From assembly GCA_002067205.1 (NCBI GenBank), contig MVQL01000170.1, forward strand, positions 1 to 64,000: a DNA stretch of 64,000 bases, in the 5' to 3' direction. The position numbers and the translations under genes are program-made. The stretch's first letter is position 1; the number at the start of each line of letters is the position of its first letter. This stretch comes from Pelotomaculum sp. PtaB.Bin104. GTDB taxonomy: Bacteria > Bacillota > Desulfotomaculia > Desulfotomaculales > Pelotomaculaceae. Shown piece after piece: positions 1-6,857 of this stretch. The notes beneath the pieces were generated by a model. The model was not told where the DNA came from and did no database searches. It was given only the letters and a program-made list of their open reading frames with translations.

Positions 1-1630
1 CCCGGGGTATTTGAGGCAGCACCGCCATCAACTCTGCCGGCGGGAAGATATACAACAGCCCCAGGGCTAAAAAGAGCATAAACAGGAAATTGACTAAATA
101 CATCAAAATGGAGGCTCCTGGAGAAATCCGCAGTTGGGGGCTTTCCGGATTGTAACGGCTGTTGTTGATCGAGTAGTAGAGCCCAATGGCGCTGGCCCCC
201 AGGGTCAACAGCACCGCCCCTACGGCCAGGGCTACGGCCAAAGTAAGGGAAGACCCAAGGGCTGCCATGGTACCTACCAGCAATGCCTCCATCAAAAACA
301 AGGTGGGCAGGGCCGCGGCCAGCAATTTTCCCCATACCACCGGCCAACCTGCCAGGGGAACACTGTTTAATAACCAGTCCGCCTCCCCCTCACGGCCAAA
401 TGATTGCAGGGCCATATTGCCGCTGAACATCATGCTGTAGATGACCAATACCATTATCGCTGACGACCGGGTGGCTTCCGAAGGCAAAAGCAAGGTCTGG
501 CCCACAAAAAAAACCATGATGATCAGGGGAACCAGGTAGCCGAACCACTCACGGGTGTCACGCCTCACGTAAAGTAAATCTTTTTTGGCTACAGCCCACA
601 TGCCCAGCCAGGGTGAGGCTTTCCCAGCCACCCCGCTGGTGACTGTCAAGACCGGAGCGCTCTCCTGCAGTAGGCTCCGGGCAGTTTTTGCACGGGGGCG
701 GCCCTTTTTCCGCCTGCCTCCTACCCCTTGGCTGAGGGATATCCACCCGCGGCGGAAACCCCGTTCCACCAGTAAAAAGGATAACCAGTATAGTGCCGCT
801 CCCATAGCCAGCAGCAGCAGGCTCCAGCCCAGCCCGGCCGGCAGGCTGCCTGATATTCCTTCCACCAGGCTCCGGGAGCCCCACCCCCAGGGAAAAAAGT
901 CCATAATCTTAAGCAACTGTTGTTGCCCGGCAAGCCAATCACCAATATTCATGCTTTGATTATTCATAAGCAAACCCGGCAGCTGAAAAACAACGGCAAT
1001 TATGATCCCGGCAAGGGCACCGACGAATCCGATTGCCTCCCGGCTGCGATGGGGCGGCACGATTCTCATCACCAGCATATTCAATAATTGTGAGATAGCG
1101 GTGCCGGTGATCCAAAGCCCCAGCCCCACCAGGATAACCAGTAGATAAAAAAGCGTACCCGCCTGAAAAAGCAGCCCGTAAAAGATTCCCGGCAACAAGG
1201 CGAACAACACCACCGTCAGGAAGTTGCTGCCGGCAACAACCAGGGACTTGACAGCAAACACCGCCCGTACGGAAACCGGGGCGACAAACAGCAATTCCAA
1301 GTCCTCCGACATATACAGAGCGGCAAAAGCCGCGGTAATGCCGAAAAATACCTGGCCGGCCAATCCCATCATCAACAGCAGCGACAAAAATCCCCGGGCA
1401 TTTTGCGGTGGCATGGCCTGCAAGGCGCCATAAGCGGCAAAGCCCAAGTAGACCAAAGCTGCCAGCAGCCCCGCGCCGGCAACAATCATCCCAATCCAAG
1501 CGCCTACAGGCCAGTGGCGGATCTTTTTCCAGGTCACATGAACCTGGCTTCTTAACAACAGCTTAAAGTCCTGCCAGGCTGACCGGGCCTCGGGCACCTG
1601 GGAAAGAGGGGGCAGCAGCACCATTTTCAT
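1..1630 (-). CDS. ABC transporter permease (ABC-2 / exporter type), partial at window edge
   Basis: The frame is open for 543 codons from an ATG at 1630 to the left edge with no stop, so the C-terminus is missing. The product is very hydrophobic, with about ten likely membrane segments in two halves separated by a basic, soluble stretch (GGRRKKGRPRAKTARS, near residue 300). This is the layout of large ABC-2-like exporter permeases. The ATG lies three bases after the stop of the ATPase gene, and the GGAGG-rich 3' end of that gene supplies the ribosome site, so the two are translationally coupled and surely form one transporter. The substrate cannot be told from sequence. Two shorter open frames on the same strand inside this gene are shadows. 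Confidence 0.85.
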   Translation of the reverse strand, partial: MKMVLLPPLSQVPEARSAWQDFKLLLRSQVHVTWKKIRHWPVGAWIGMIVAGAGLLAALVYLGFAAYGALQAMPPQNARGFLSLLLMMGLAGQVFFGITAAFAALYMSEDLELLFVAPVSVRAVFAVKSLVVAGSNFLTVVLFALLPGIFYGLLFQAGTLFYLLVILVGLGLWITGTAISQLLNMLVMRIVPPHRSREAIGFVGALAGIIIAVVFQLPGLLMNNQSMNIGDWLAGQQQLLKIMDFFPWGWGSRSLVEGISGSLPAGLGWSLLLLAMGAALYWLSFLLVERGFRRGWISLSQGVGGRRKKGRPRAKTARSLLQESAPVLTVTSGVAGKASPWLGMWAVAKKDLLYVRRDTREWFGYLVPLIIMVFFVGQTLLLPSEATRSSAIMVLVIYSMMFSGNMALQSFGREGEADWLLNSVPLAGWPVVWGKLLAAALPTLFLMEALLVGTMAALGSSLTLAVALAVGAVLLTLGASAIGLYYSINNSRYNPESPQLRISPGASILMYLVNFLFMLFLALGLLYIFPPAELMAVLPQIPR

Positions 1631-1633
1631 TAA

Positions 1634-2410
1634 TTACTCCCCCTCCTCCAGGCCCCGGATTAGCTCGGCACTTTCATGCCCGCCGGTAAGTTCAAGAAAA
1701 ATGTCTTCCAGGCTTTCCTCCCCATGCCCCACTGCTCGGCGCAGCTCTTCCGGGCTGCCCTGGGCAATAAGCCTGCCATCCTTGAGAATGCCTACCCGGT
1801 GGCACATTCTTTCGGCTATTTCCAGGATGTGCGTGGAAACAAGGACTGCCGCCCCCATTTTGGCCATTTCCTGCAGGACATCCTTCAATAAGCGGGCGCT
1901 GGCCGGATCAAGGCCAACAGTAGGCTCATCCAGCAGGATCACCCGGGGCTGGTGAATCAGTGCTGAGGCCAGCACCACCTTTTGCCTCATGCCATGTGAA
2001 TACCCCTCCAACAATTCATCCGCCCGGTCCGCCAGGCCAAACATCTCCAGCAGCTGCTCAGCCCTCTGCCGGGAAACCGCCTTAGGCATCCTGTAGAGGT
2101 CGGCCATCAAAAACAAAAACTCCCGGGCCGTCAGCTTGCCATATAGCTTTGGCTGGTCCGGCACGTAAGCCATCAAGGCCTTGGCCTGTGCAGATTGCTT
2201 GTTTATATCATAACCGCAGATATAAGCCTCACCCCGGCTGGGATCCAAAAGCCCCGTAAGCATTCTAATGGTGGTGGTTTTCCCGGAGCCATTGGGCCCT
2301 AGAAACCCAAATATCTCACCGCTTTTCACCTGTAAATTAAGATGATCAACCACTACCGCCGGACCAAACTGCTTAGTCAGCTGTACAGTCCTTATTAAAA
2401 CATCTTCCAC
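1634..2410 (-). CDS. ABC transporter ATP-binding protein
   Basis: Nucleotide-binding subunit that powers the adjacent permease. All ABC signatures are visible: Walker A GPNGSGKTT, signature YSHGMRQK, Walker B VILLDEPTVGLD and the H-loop region STHILEIAERM. The C-terminal part after the H-loop is short, as in drug or polysaccharide exporter ATPases. I prefer the GTG at 2410 because AAAGGAGA sits seven bases upstream; the frame is open further up to 2485 with an ATG at 2428, but that ATG overlaps the ribosome site. The gene is the first of a two-gene operon. No regulator gene is adjacent. Confidence 0.9.
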   Translation of the reverse strand: MEDVLIRTVQLTKQFGPAVVVDHLNLQVKSGEIFGFLGPNGSGKTTTIRMLTGLLDPSRGEAYICGYDINKQSAQAKALMAYVPDQPKLYGKLTAREFLFLMADLYRMPKAVSRQRAEQLLEMFGLADRADELLEGYSHGMRQKVVLASALIHQPRVILLDEPTVGLDPASARLLKDVLQEMAKMGAAVLVSTHILEIAERMCHRVGILKDGRLIAQGSPEELRRAVGHGEESLEDIFLELTGGHESAELIRGLEEGE

Positions 2411-2532
2411 TGGCACATCTCCTTTCATTGGAAAACGTAATGACCACGCCGGGGCTAACCAAAAAAGCCGGCATTTTTCCGGCAATTAAATTTTATTCTC
2501 TGTAATTGCACGTGTCAATTGCTAGTAAATGG

Positions 2533-2736
2533 TTAAAGCAAAGTGTCAGCCTGCGGCTGTGTAAGTATATACGTAAATGATACTTTGGTGGATTTTCCCG
2601 GCCAGGAACCATTTATTGACAGTTCAGCAAGTAGAACATATATACCAATAAGGTTTGTATCTGAAGCAATCGGAGCCAAGGTAACATCGGTAAATGAAGA
2701 AAGAAAATCTGTAATATAAGTGTGACTAAAATCCAT
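2533..2736 (-). CDS. hypothetical small protein, doubtful
   Basis: An open frame of 67 codons whose product has a natural-looking composition (SFTDVTLAPIASDTNLIGIY and a C-terminal beta-like stretch). I do not recognise it. No convincing ribosome site precedes the ATG, and the region is AT-rich. It may be the remnant of a longer gene. The rest of the 2410-2905 interval holds no other gene that I can support, apart from the inverted repeat at 2809-2847. Confidence 0.2.
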   Translation of the reverse strand: MDFSHTYITDFLSSFTDVTLAPIASDTNLIGIYVLLAELSINGSWPGKSTKVSFTYILTQPQADTLL

Positions 2737-2808
2737 CTTTTACTACTACAAAAAGAGTGGGACTTTTTACAACCATCATAAAATAAATAAATATAATGTA
2801 TATTTGTT

Positions 2809-2847
2809 ACGTATATATTCATTTTTTAGATAAATGAATATATACGT
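2809..2847. repeat. perfect 16-bp inverted repeat with 7-base loop
   Basis: The arms ACGTATATATTCATTT (2809-2824) and AAATGAATATATACGT (2832-2847) are exact reverse complements. There is no T-run on either side, so it is not a typical intrinsic terminator. It lies about 60 bases upstream of the c-di-AMP riboswitch and could be an operator or a cruciform-forming promoter element for that transcript. Confidence 0.6.
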
Positions 2848-2907
2848 TAGATTATGAGTTTTGTACAATGAATTTAAATAAGGTATGATCAGTTTCATAA
2901 CTGAATA

Positions 2908-3036
2908 GTGATGCTGCCGAATCCCAGTAAACATAACACCCTGGGAGCGGGGGAACCAGGTATTTGGGGTGAATCCTGATATATTTCAGGTAGGGTATCT
3001 TTTACCAAACCCGTCAGCTAACCTCGCAGGCGCCAA
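2908..3036 (+). promoter_or_regulatory. c-di-AMP riboswitch (ydaO/yuaA class)
   Basis: The conserved core of the ydaO class is present in order: GCCGAATCC (2915), GGGAGCGGGGGAACCA (2943), TTGGGGTGAAT (2964), the GGTAGGG segment and ACCCGTCAGCTAACCTCGCAGGC near the 3' end. In the known members c-di-AMP binding usually lowers expression of wall-remodelling or osmolyte genes. A run of eight T at 3065-3072, after a weak hairpin, may be the expression platform. The gene downstream encodes a secreted CAP/SCP protein. Confidence 0.93.
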
Positions 3037-3189
3037 AAGAAAGGGGAAATGTTAATGTTAAACGTTTTTTTTCCTTAGCAGGTTCTTCTTTCGCTAGAAT
3101 AATTATCTTCACAAAAAACAATTTAAGCAAAAGGAGAAACTGCATGATTAAACACAAAAAAATAATTTCGTTGCTCCTGATGTACCTTC

Positions 3190-3816
3190 ATGATTACGGC
3201 ATCTGTTCTGATGCCGAATGGGTTAAAAGCAGAAGCTGCCACGGGCTTTCACCAAAACTATTACCAATACTTAAACCCCTATGGTACCTCTGCAAACTAT
3301 AATTCAATATACAATTGGAGATATAACCCTTACCCGGCGACACCAACAATACCGACAACGCCGACTACACCGACTACACCAACAACACCGACAACGCCGG
3401 GTACATCCACGACTCCAGCAACTCCTACCTCCGGACTAACTACTGAAGAACAGCAAATGGTTGACCTTGTCAATCAAGAACGGGTAAAGGCAGGCCTACA
3501 ACCGCTAAATGTTGACCTGCGTCTCGTACAGGCAGCCCGTATGAAATCACAAGACATGATTGATAAGAATTATTTCAGTCACCAGTCGCCAACTTATGGC
3601 TCTCCATTTGATATGATGAAGTCTCAGGGCATTACTTACAGATACGCTGGTGAAAACATTGCTGGGAACCGATCCGTTCAGGGGGCCCACACAGCCCTGA
3701 TGAATTCGTCCGGTCACAGGGCAAATATTCTGAATCCCAATTTCAAAAACGTGGGCATAGGTATTATACACGGCGGGCCTTACGGGATGATGTTTACACA
3801 ATTATTTACCGGCTGA
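3190..3816 (+). CDS. CAP/SCP-domain secreted protein (YkwD-like), start probably frameshifted
   Basis: The C-terminal 130 residues are a CAP domain: TTEEQQMVDLVNQERVKAGL, an SHQSP segment, YAGENIAG and SSGHRANILNPNFKNVGIG are the family landmarks. Between the N-terminus and the domain is a low-complexity TPTTPTTP linker, as in wall-associated proteins. The natural start seems to be the ATG at 3144, which has AAAAGGAGA six bases upstream and encodes MIKHKKIISLLLMYL, but it is one base out of frame with the rest. Removing one T near 3185 would join it to MITASVLMPNGLKAEAA and give a complete signal peptide with an A-x-A cleavage site. As written, the only in-frame ATG (3190) has no ribosome site. 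The gene is under the c-di-AMP riboswitch. Confidence 0.88.
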   Translation: MITASVLMPNGLKAEAATGFHQNYYQYLNPYGTSANYNSIYNWRYNPYPATPTIPTTPTTPTTPTTPTTPGTSTTPATPTSGLTTEEQQMVDLVNQERVKAGLQPLNVDLRLVQAARMKSQDMIDKNYFSHQSPTYGSPFDMMKSQGITYRYAGENIAGNRSVQGAHTALMNSSGHRANILNPNFKNVGIGIIHGGPYGMMFTQLFTG

Positions 3817-3879
3817 TTAACAGCTATCAATCCTGAGCCTCAAAAGATCGCTAAATTTTAAAGCTAATGTTTGACATTA

Positions 3880-3921
3880 AACCGCTTCCGGGAAAATTAA
3901 ACCTGGAAGCGGTTATTCTTT
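3880..3921 (+). terminator. intrinsic terminator of the CAP-protein gene
   Basis: AACCGCTTCCGGG (3880-3892) pairs with CCTGGAAGCGGTT (3902-3914) and is followed by ATTCTTT. It lies about 65 bases after the stop codon. Confidence 0.75.
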
Positions 3922-3965
3922 AGAACTGCCATCATTTTGGATTTTTTATTTTTTATTATTATTGA

Positions 3966-4277
3966 TCACATACAGCCGGATGGCTTCGGAAGACCGGCAA
4001 TTTTACAAGCACCTTTTGACGGACCAGAAGGAAATAATTTATAGATGCGATCTAAACGGCAACAGGTACCCTTACAAAGCGTTGATACCATGGGCGCAAC
4101 GTTGAAACGTTTATAATAATTACGCAGGTAATAAATTACTTTCCAGTGTTCATCAGTTAGTATTTTGATACCTTCACTTGCACCTATAATCTTAGCTACT
4201 TCCTCATTCCAACTGACATGATCTAATAGAAAGCCGTCCTTATCAAATTCAATTTCCTGGCCGGTAAAATTTACCGG
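3966..4277 (-). pseudogene. dsrC: DsrC/TusE-family sulfur-carrier protein lacking a usable start codon
   Basis: The 103-codon open frame on the minus strand reads as a nearly full-length DsrC-family protein: a start segment VNFTGQEIEFDKDGFLLD, WNEEVAKIIG, LTDEHWKVIYYLRNYY, and the diagnostic tail ACKIAGLPKPSGCM with the two cysteines eleven residues apart and the last one penultimate. DsrC carries sulfur as a trisulfide between dissimilatory sulfite reductase and a membrane complex. The frame follows an in-frame TGA and contains no ATG, GTG or TTG before the conserved region. A ribosome site AGGAAAG stands at the right place, ending in TTGACCGG; a single-base change would restore a start followed by PVNFTG. 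The gene follows the PepSY gene by about 18 bases, as in an operon. Confidence 0.8.
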
Positions 4278-4295
4278 TCAAAAGAATCTTTCCTG

Positions 4296-4817
4296 CTAGT
4301 CATCGTCGTCGTCATCATCGTCATCTTCACCGTCAATATCAACTTGGCTGTTATCTTGATTATCGTCTTTGTCTTCTCCAGAATCCTGCCCATAGAACAG
4401 GACGTTCCCCGTGCCAGGGTCAACGATAACGTTAATTAGTCCATTATCTGTGGCAACGTCTACGGAATAAATCACCTGGCCGTCTTCCTCTTCCAACTCG
4501 GCCTTCACTGCTCTACCTGGAACAGCATCTGCAGCACTTTTAGCGGCTTCGGGCAGGCCAACCTTAACTTGCGACTGCAGTATATTGCTTTCTCCCTGGC
4601 TGGACGGTTTGCTTGATTCGCAATCCAATTTTTGGGCACTATCGTCAGGTATGTTATCGTTGACTTTCTCAATAGTAACTTCGCATTTACTGTCTTGCTC
4701 AAAAAGATTAACCTGGTTTTCACCGGTTCTGTTACTTTCATCAGCGTAAGCCACCAGCCCCAACGCGAATACCACCATAACCAGTACAACTACTGCACCA
4801 GTTACCGTTCTCTTCAT
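4296..4817 (-). CDS. PepSY-like secreted protein with poly-aspartate tail
   Basis: Starts at the ATG at 4817, which has AGAAGG seven bases upstream; upstream in-frame codons are non-coding. An N-terminal signal peptide (VTGAVVVLVMVVFALGLVAYA) leads to an acidic exported protein of about 170 residues. The part from roughly residue 95 to 150 (AAKSAADAVPGRAVKAELEEE, then YSVDVATDNG, then VIVDPGTGNVL) has the PepSY pattern. The C-terminus is an unbroken run of nine aspartates after IDGE, suggesting metal or polycation binding; that is inference. The DsrC-like frame follows it closely on the same strand. Confidence 0.8.
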   Translation of the reverse strand: MKRTVTGAVVVLVMVVFALGLVAYADESNRTGENQVNLFEQDSKCEVTIEKVNDNIPDDSAQKLDCESSKPSSQGESNILQSQVKVGLPEAAKSAADAVPGRAVKAELEEEDGQVIYSVDVATDNGLINVIVDPGTGNVLFYGQDSGEDKDDNQDNSQVDIDGEDDDDDDDDD

Positions 4818-4841
4818 TCTTAATACCTTCTCTCTGCACAA

Positions 4842-5092
4842 AGTCCCAATTTGAACTTCCTATTATCTTATACGATATAAGTAAAGAAAAATAACGGGGG
4901 TTGAAAAAGTCAAGAAAAGCGCACACCCAAAACATCGGTACAATGTGGCAAATAGGCTCCGTCGGCGAAACTGCAAGAGACGGAAAGAATGCGGGGGTCA
5001 AGGGGCCGCTCCGTACACCCCTCTCTCACCAGAATGCGTCTTCAAAATTAATCATGTACAGGTATGAGCATAACCGCTGCAAGTCCAGCCGT
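4842..5092. other. no supported gene between PepSY and truncated UspA
   Basis: I see no complete gene here. A plus-strand frame beginning at an ATG near 5063 reads MSITAASPAVYRSEAETLDL and continues for about 60 codons into the 3' end of the UspA frame; it has no ribosome site and may be a coincidence or the remnant that replaced the end of uspA. A G/C-rich hairpin (GGCCGG with CCGGCC, about 5148-5172) lies at the point where UspA similarity stops. Confidence 0.4.
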
Positions 5093-5464
5093 TTATCGAA
5101 GCGAAGCGGAGACCCTTGACCTGGAGTGGCAGGCCGTGTTAGCCTGGGCCGGCATAGGGATATGGCCGGCCACAACAAAATTTTTCAACACTTCGCAGGC
5201 TTCGCCCAGGACGGTATGCGTGGGAAGATCAATTCCCGCCTGACTGGCTAAAAATCTTGCTCCGACAAATTCCTTTTCGGCAAAGGTTAGTTCACTCGCT
5301 ACTTCTTGGCGAAATAGCTCAGAGTTAGGAACTTGTTTTGGCTTTTTAAGTACCCTTACCAAATGACATTCCGAACCAGCCATTTTTGCCAGCTTAAGGC
5401 CTTCCTTCAGAGCTTTCTTTGCTTCCGGAGAACCGTCATATACCACTAGAAGCTTATTAAACAT
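5093..5464 (-). pseudogene. universal stress protein (UspA family), C-terminally truncated
   Basis: Start at the ATG at 5464 with GGGGGG six bases upstream. Residues 1-95 follow the Usp fold: MFNKLLVVYDGSPEAKKALK, then the helix KEGLKLAKMAGSECHLVRVL and the segment GIDLPTHTVLGEACEVLKNF. After that the product changes to VVAGHIPMPAQANTACHSRS, which has nothing of the family. The usual nucleotide-binding end (G-x2-G-x9-G-S) is missing and the product is 123 residues instead of about 140. I read this as a gene whose 3' end was replaced by a deletion or insertion; whether a stable protein is made is unknown. Confidence 0.7.
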
Positions 5465-5545
5465 TCTTGGCCCCCCATGATCCTTTTCACTTAAATAGGA
5501 ATAAAAATTACAAATTAACTCTAATGCCGGCACACCGCTTTGAGG

Positions 5546-5582
5546 CAAAAAAAATTGCCCAAATATTTATTTGGGCAATTTA
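5546..5582 (-). terminator. intrinsic terminator of the cysteine-rich peptide gene
   Basis: AAATTGCCCAAATA is followed by its reverse complement, and on the minus strand the stem ends in a run of eight T (GCAATTTTTTTT). It lies 30 bases after the stop of the 5612-5938 gene. Confidence 0.85.
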
Positions 5583-5611
5583 CATTAGACACTTATTTGT
5601 TGACTTACCTA

Positions 5612-5938
5612 TTAACGCAGGGTTTGGAACATTGAAGCTATTGATTGCAAACCCTGGTTGTCGCAAGTGCTGTTTGGTGAGTAGTTTTGGAACATATTCA
5701 TTAACTCTGGCAAGTTGCAAGATGATTGTGTCATGCAATTAGCTGTGTTGCAATTTGCTGCTGTGTTAACTGGTGTGTTGCAGTTAGTAGTTGCATAATT
5801 AGCAATTTGTGAACAATCAACACCCTGGTAGCATGAATTAACGTTGCTTATACATGGTGTTGCCGCACTTGCACTTCCTATGACACCGAACAGCATCATA
5901 AGGCATAAACCAAACATAATAATAGATCTTTTCTTCAT
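5612..5938 (-). CDS. unrecognised secreted cysteine-rich small protein under c-di-AMP riboswitch control
   Basis: A 108-residue protein with a clear signal peptide (MKKRSIIMFGLCLMMLFGV, cleavage likely after SASA). The mature part has eight cysteines, many in the repeated pattern NCN or SC (TTNCNTPVNTAANCNTANC), few charged residues, and ends LQSIASMFQTLR. AAAGGGG six bases before the ATG is a good ribosome site. The gene is alone on its transcript, with a c-di-AMP riboswitch just upstream and an intrinsic terminator downstream, so its expression is very likely tied to c-di-AMP. I do not recognise a family. Even cysteine number suggests disulfides, so a structural wall or spore-coat-like role is possible but unproven. 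Confidence 0.85.
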   Translation of the reverse strand: MKKRSIIMFGLCLMMLFGVIGSASAATPCISNVNSCYQGVDCSQIANYATTNCNTPVNTAANCNTANCMTQSSCNLPELMNMFQNYSPNSTCDNQGLQSIASMFQTLR

Positions 5939-5954
5939 TTCTTTCCCCTTTCTT

Positions 5955-6072
5955 TTTGCCTCCGGGGTTAGTTGACGGGTTCGGTAAAAGTTACCCTACT
6001 CTATTGAGATTCACCCCAATTGATTCATCCCCCGTACTCAGTTATCAATTTTTCTGAGATTCGGCATTCTTG
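5955..6072 (-). promoter_or_regulatory. second c-di-AMP riboswitch (ydaO/yuaA class)
   Basis: On the minus strand the order is ATGCCGAATCT, CGGGGGATGAATCA, TTGGGGTGAATCT, GTAGGGTAACTTTTACC, GAACCCGTCAACTAACCCC and GGAGGC, the same core as the copy at 2908-3036. The 3' end is only about 20 bases from the start codon of the cysteine-rich protein, so here the switch may act on translation by masking AAAGGGG; this is inference. Confidence 0.9.
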
Positions 6073-6358
6073 TCTTGAAGCCAACGAGTGCAAGTATACT
6101 ACATTTCAAAACTTAATAGCAAAAGCCCTAAATGACCATAATAGACATTCTCAAAACAATAATAATAAATGATAAGGTAATAATAGATTATGCTAAAAAA
6201 TAAGGAGGTATGGGTCTATTTCCCCGATTGTTGATGAAAGAGTAACTGCTTTTGCAATTATTTAACTCCTGAAGTATCCAACCGGCTAACCGATCTCAAT
6301 TTACTGTTATGTCCTTGTAGCTGCAAATATGGTTCATAATTTACCTATTCGAAGCCAT

Positions 6359-6742
6359 TTATTCTTTAATTACCTGGATAATCTCCTCAGGCAACCGTTT
6401 TGGTTTCATTCCCGGTCCTACACATGCCAATTTCACTATACCGGTCACGAGCAGTCTTTCATCAGAGATCCGCAGCACCTGATGGGCAAAGGTGAGAGAG
6501 GATTTTTTAATTTCCAGCACGGTTGTTTCCACTCGAAGCAAATCGTCGTGTAAAGCCGGGGCGCGGTAATCAATCTCCAGGTGAACAACCGGAAAAACGA
6601 AACCCCGGCGAGCCATCTCCCCCACCGAAAAGCCCCGGTCGCGAAGGTATTCGGTCCTTCCCCTTTCGAAATACTTGAGGTAATTGGAGTGATAAACCAC
6701 CCCGCCAGCATCAGTGTCTTCATAATAAACCCGAATTTCCAT
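6359..6742 (-). CDS. acyl-CoA thioesterase, YbgC/hotdog family
   Basis: A 127-residue hotdog protein. The N-terminal YYEDTDAGGVVYHSNYLKYF is the 4-hydroxybenzoyl-CoA thioesterase/YbgC signature with the catalytic aspartate in D-T-D-A-G. The RGRTEYLRDRG helix and the later LRVETTVLEIKKSSLTFAHQ strand fit the fold. Start chosen at the ATG at 6742, which has GGAGGG seven bases upstream; the longer frame has no ribosome site. It hydrolyses acyl-CoA thioesters in the cytoplasm. In this bacterium there is no tol-pal cluster beside it, so its in vivo substrate is open. It stands alone, convergent with nothing nearby. Confidence 0.9.
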   Translation of the reverse strand: MEIRVYYEDTDAGGVVYHSNYLKYFERGRTEYLRDRGFSVGEMARRGFVFPVVHLEIDYRAPALHDDLLRVETTVLEIKKSSLTFAHQVLRISDERLLVTGIVKLACVGPGMKPKRLPEEIIQVIKE

Positions 6743-6857
6743 GGGAATACCCTCCGTCAAATATAAACCCGCCGGGCATAAATCCGGCAAAAGCGATTTA
6801 GACTTAACTAATTTGATTGTACAATGCTGAGAATTTCTTATTACTTCCTGCGACAGC

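Noticed and set aside
960-1499. Long open frame on the minus strand rich in cysteine and glycine
   Set aside because: It lies inside the real permease gene in another frame; composition is that of a shadow and it has no ribosome site.
3345-3410. Repeats of ACACCGACAACGCC-type units as a CRISPR or mobile repeat
   Set aside because: They simply encode the TPT linker of the CAP protein.
4900-5170. Possible group II intron or retroelement fragment
   Set aside because: Some local text looked intron-like, but I could not find a domain V hairpin, conserved 5' GTGCG end or any reverse transcriptase.
6200-6250. AAGGAGGT just before an ATG with a ten-codon frame
   Set aside because: The ribosome site touches the ATG and the frame is too short and unremarkable.
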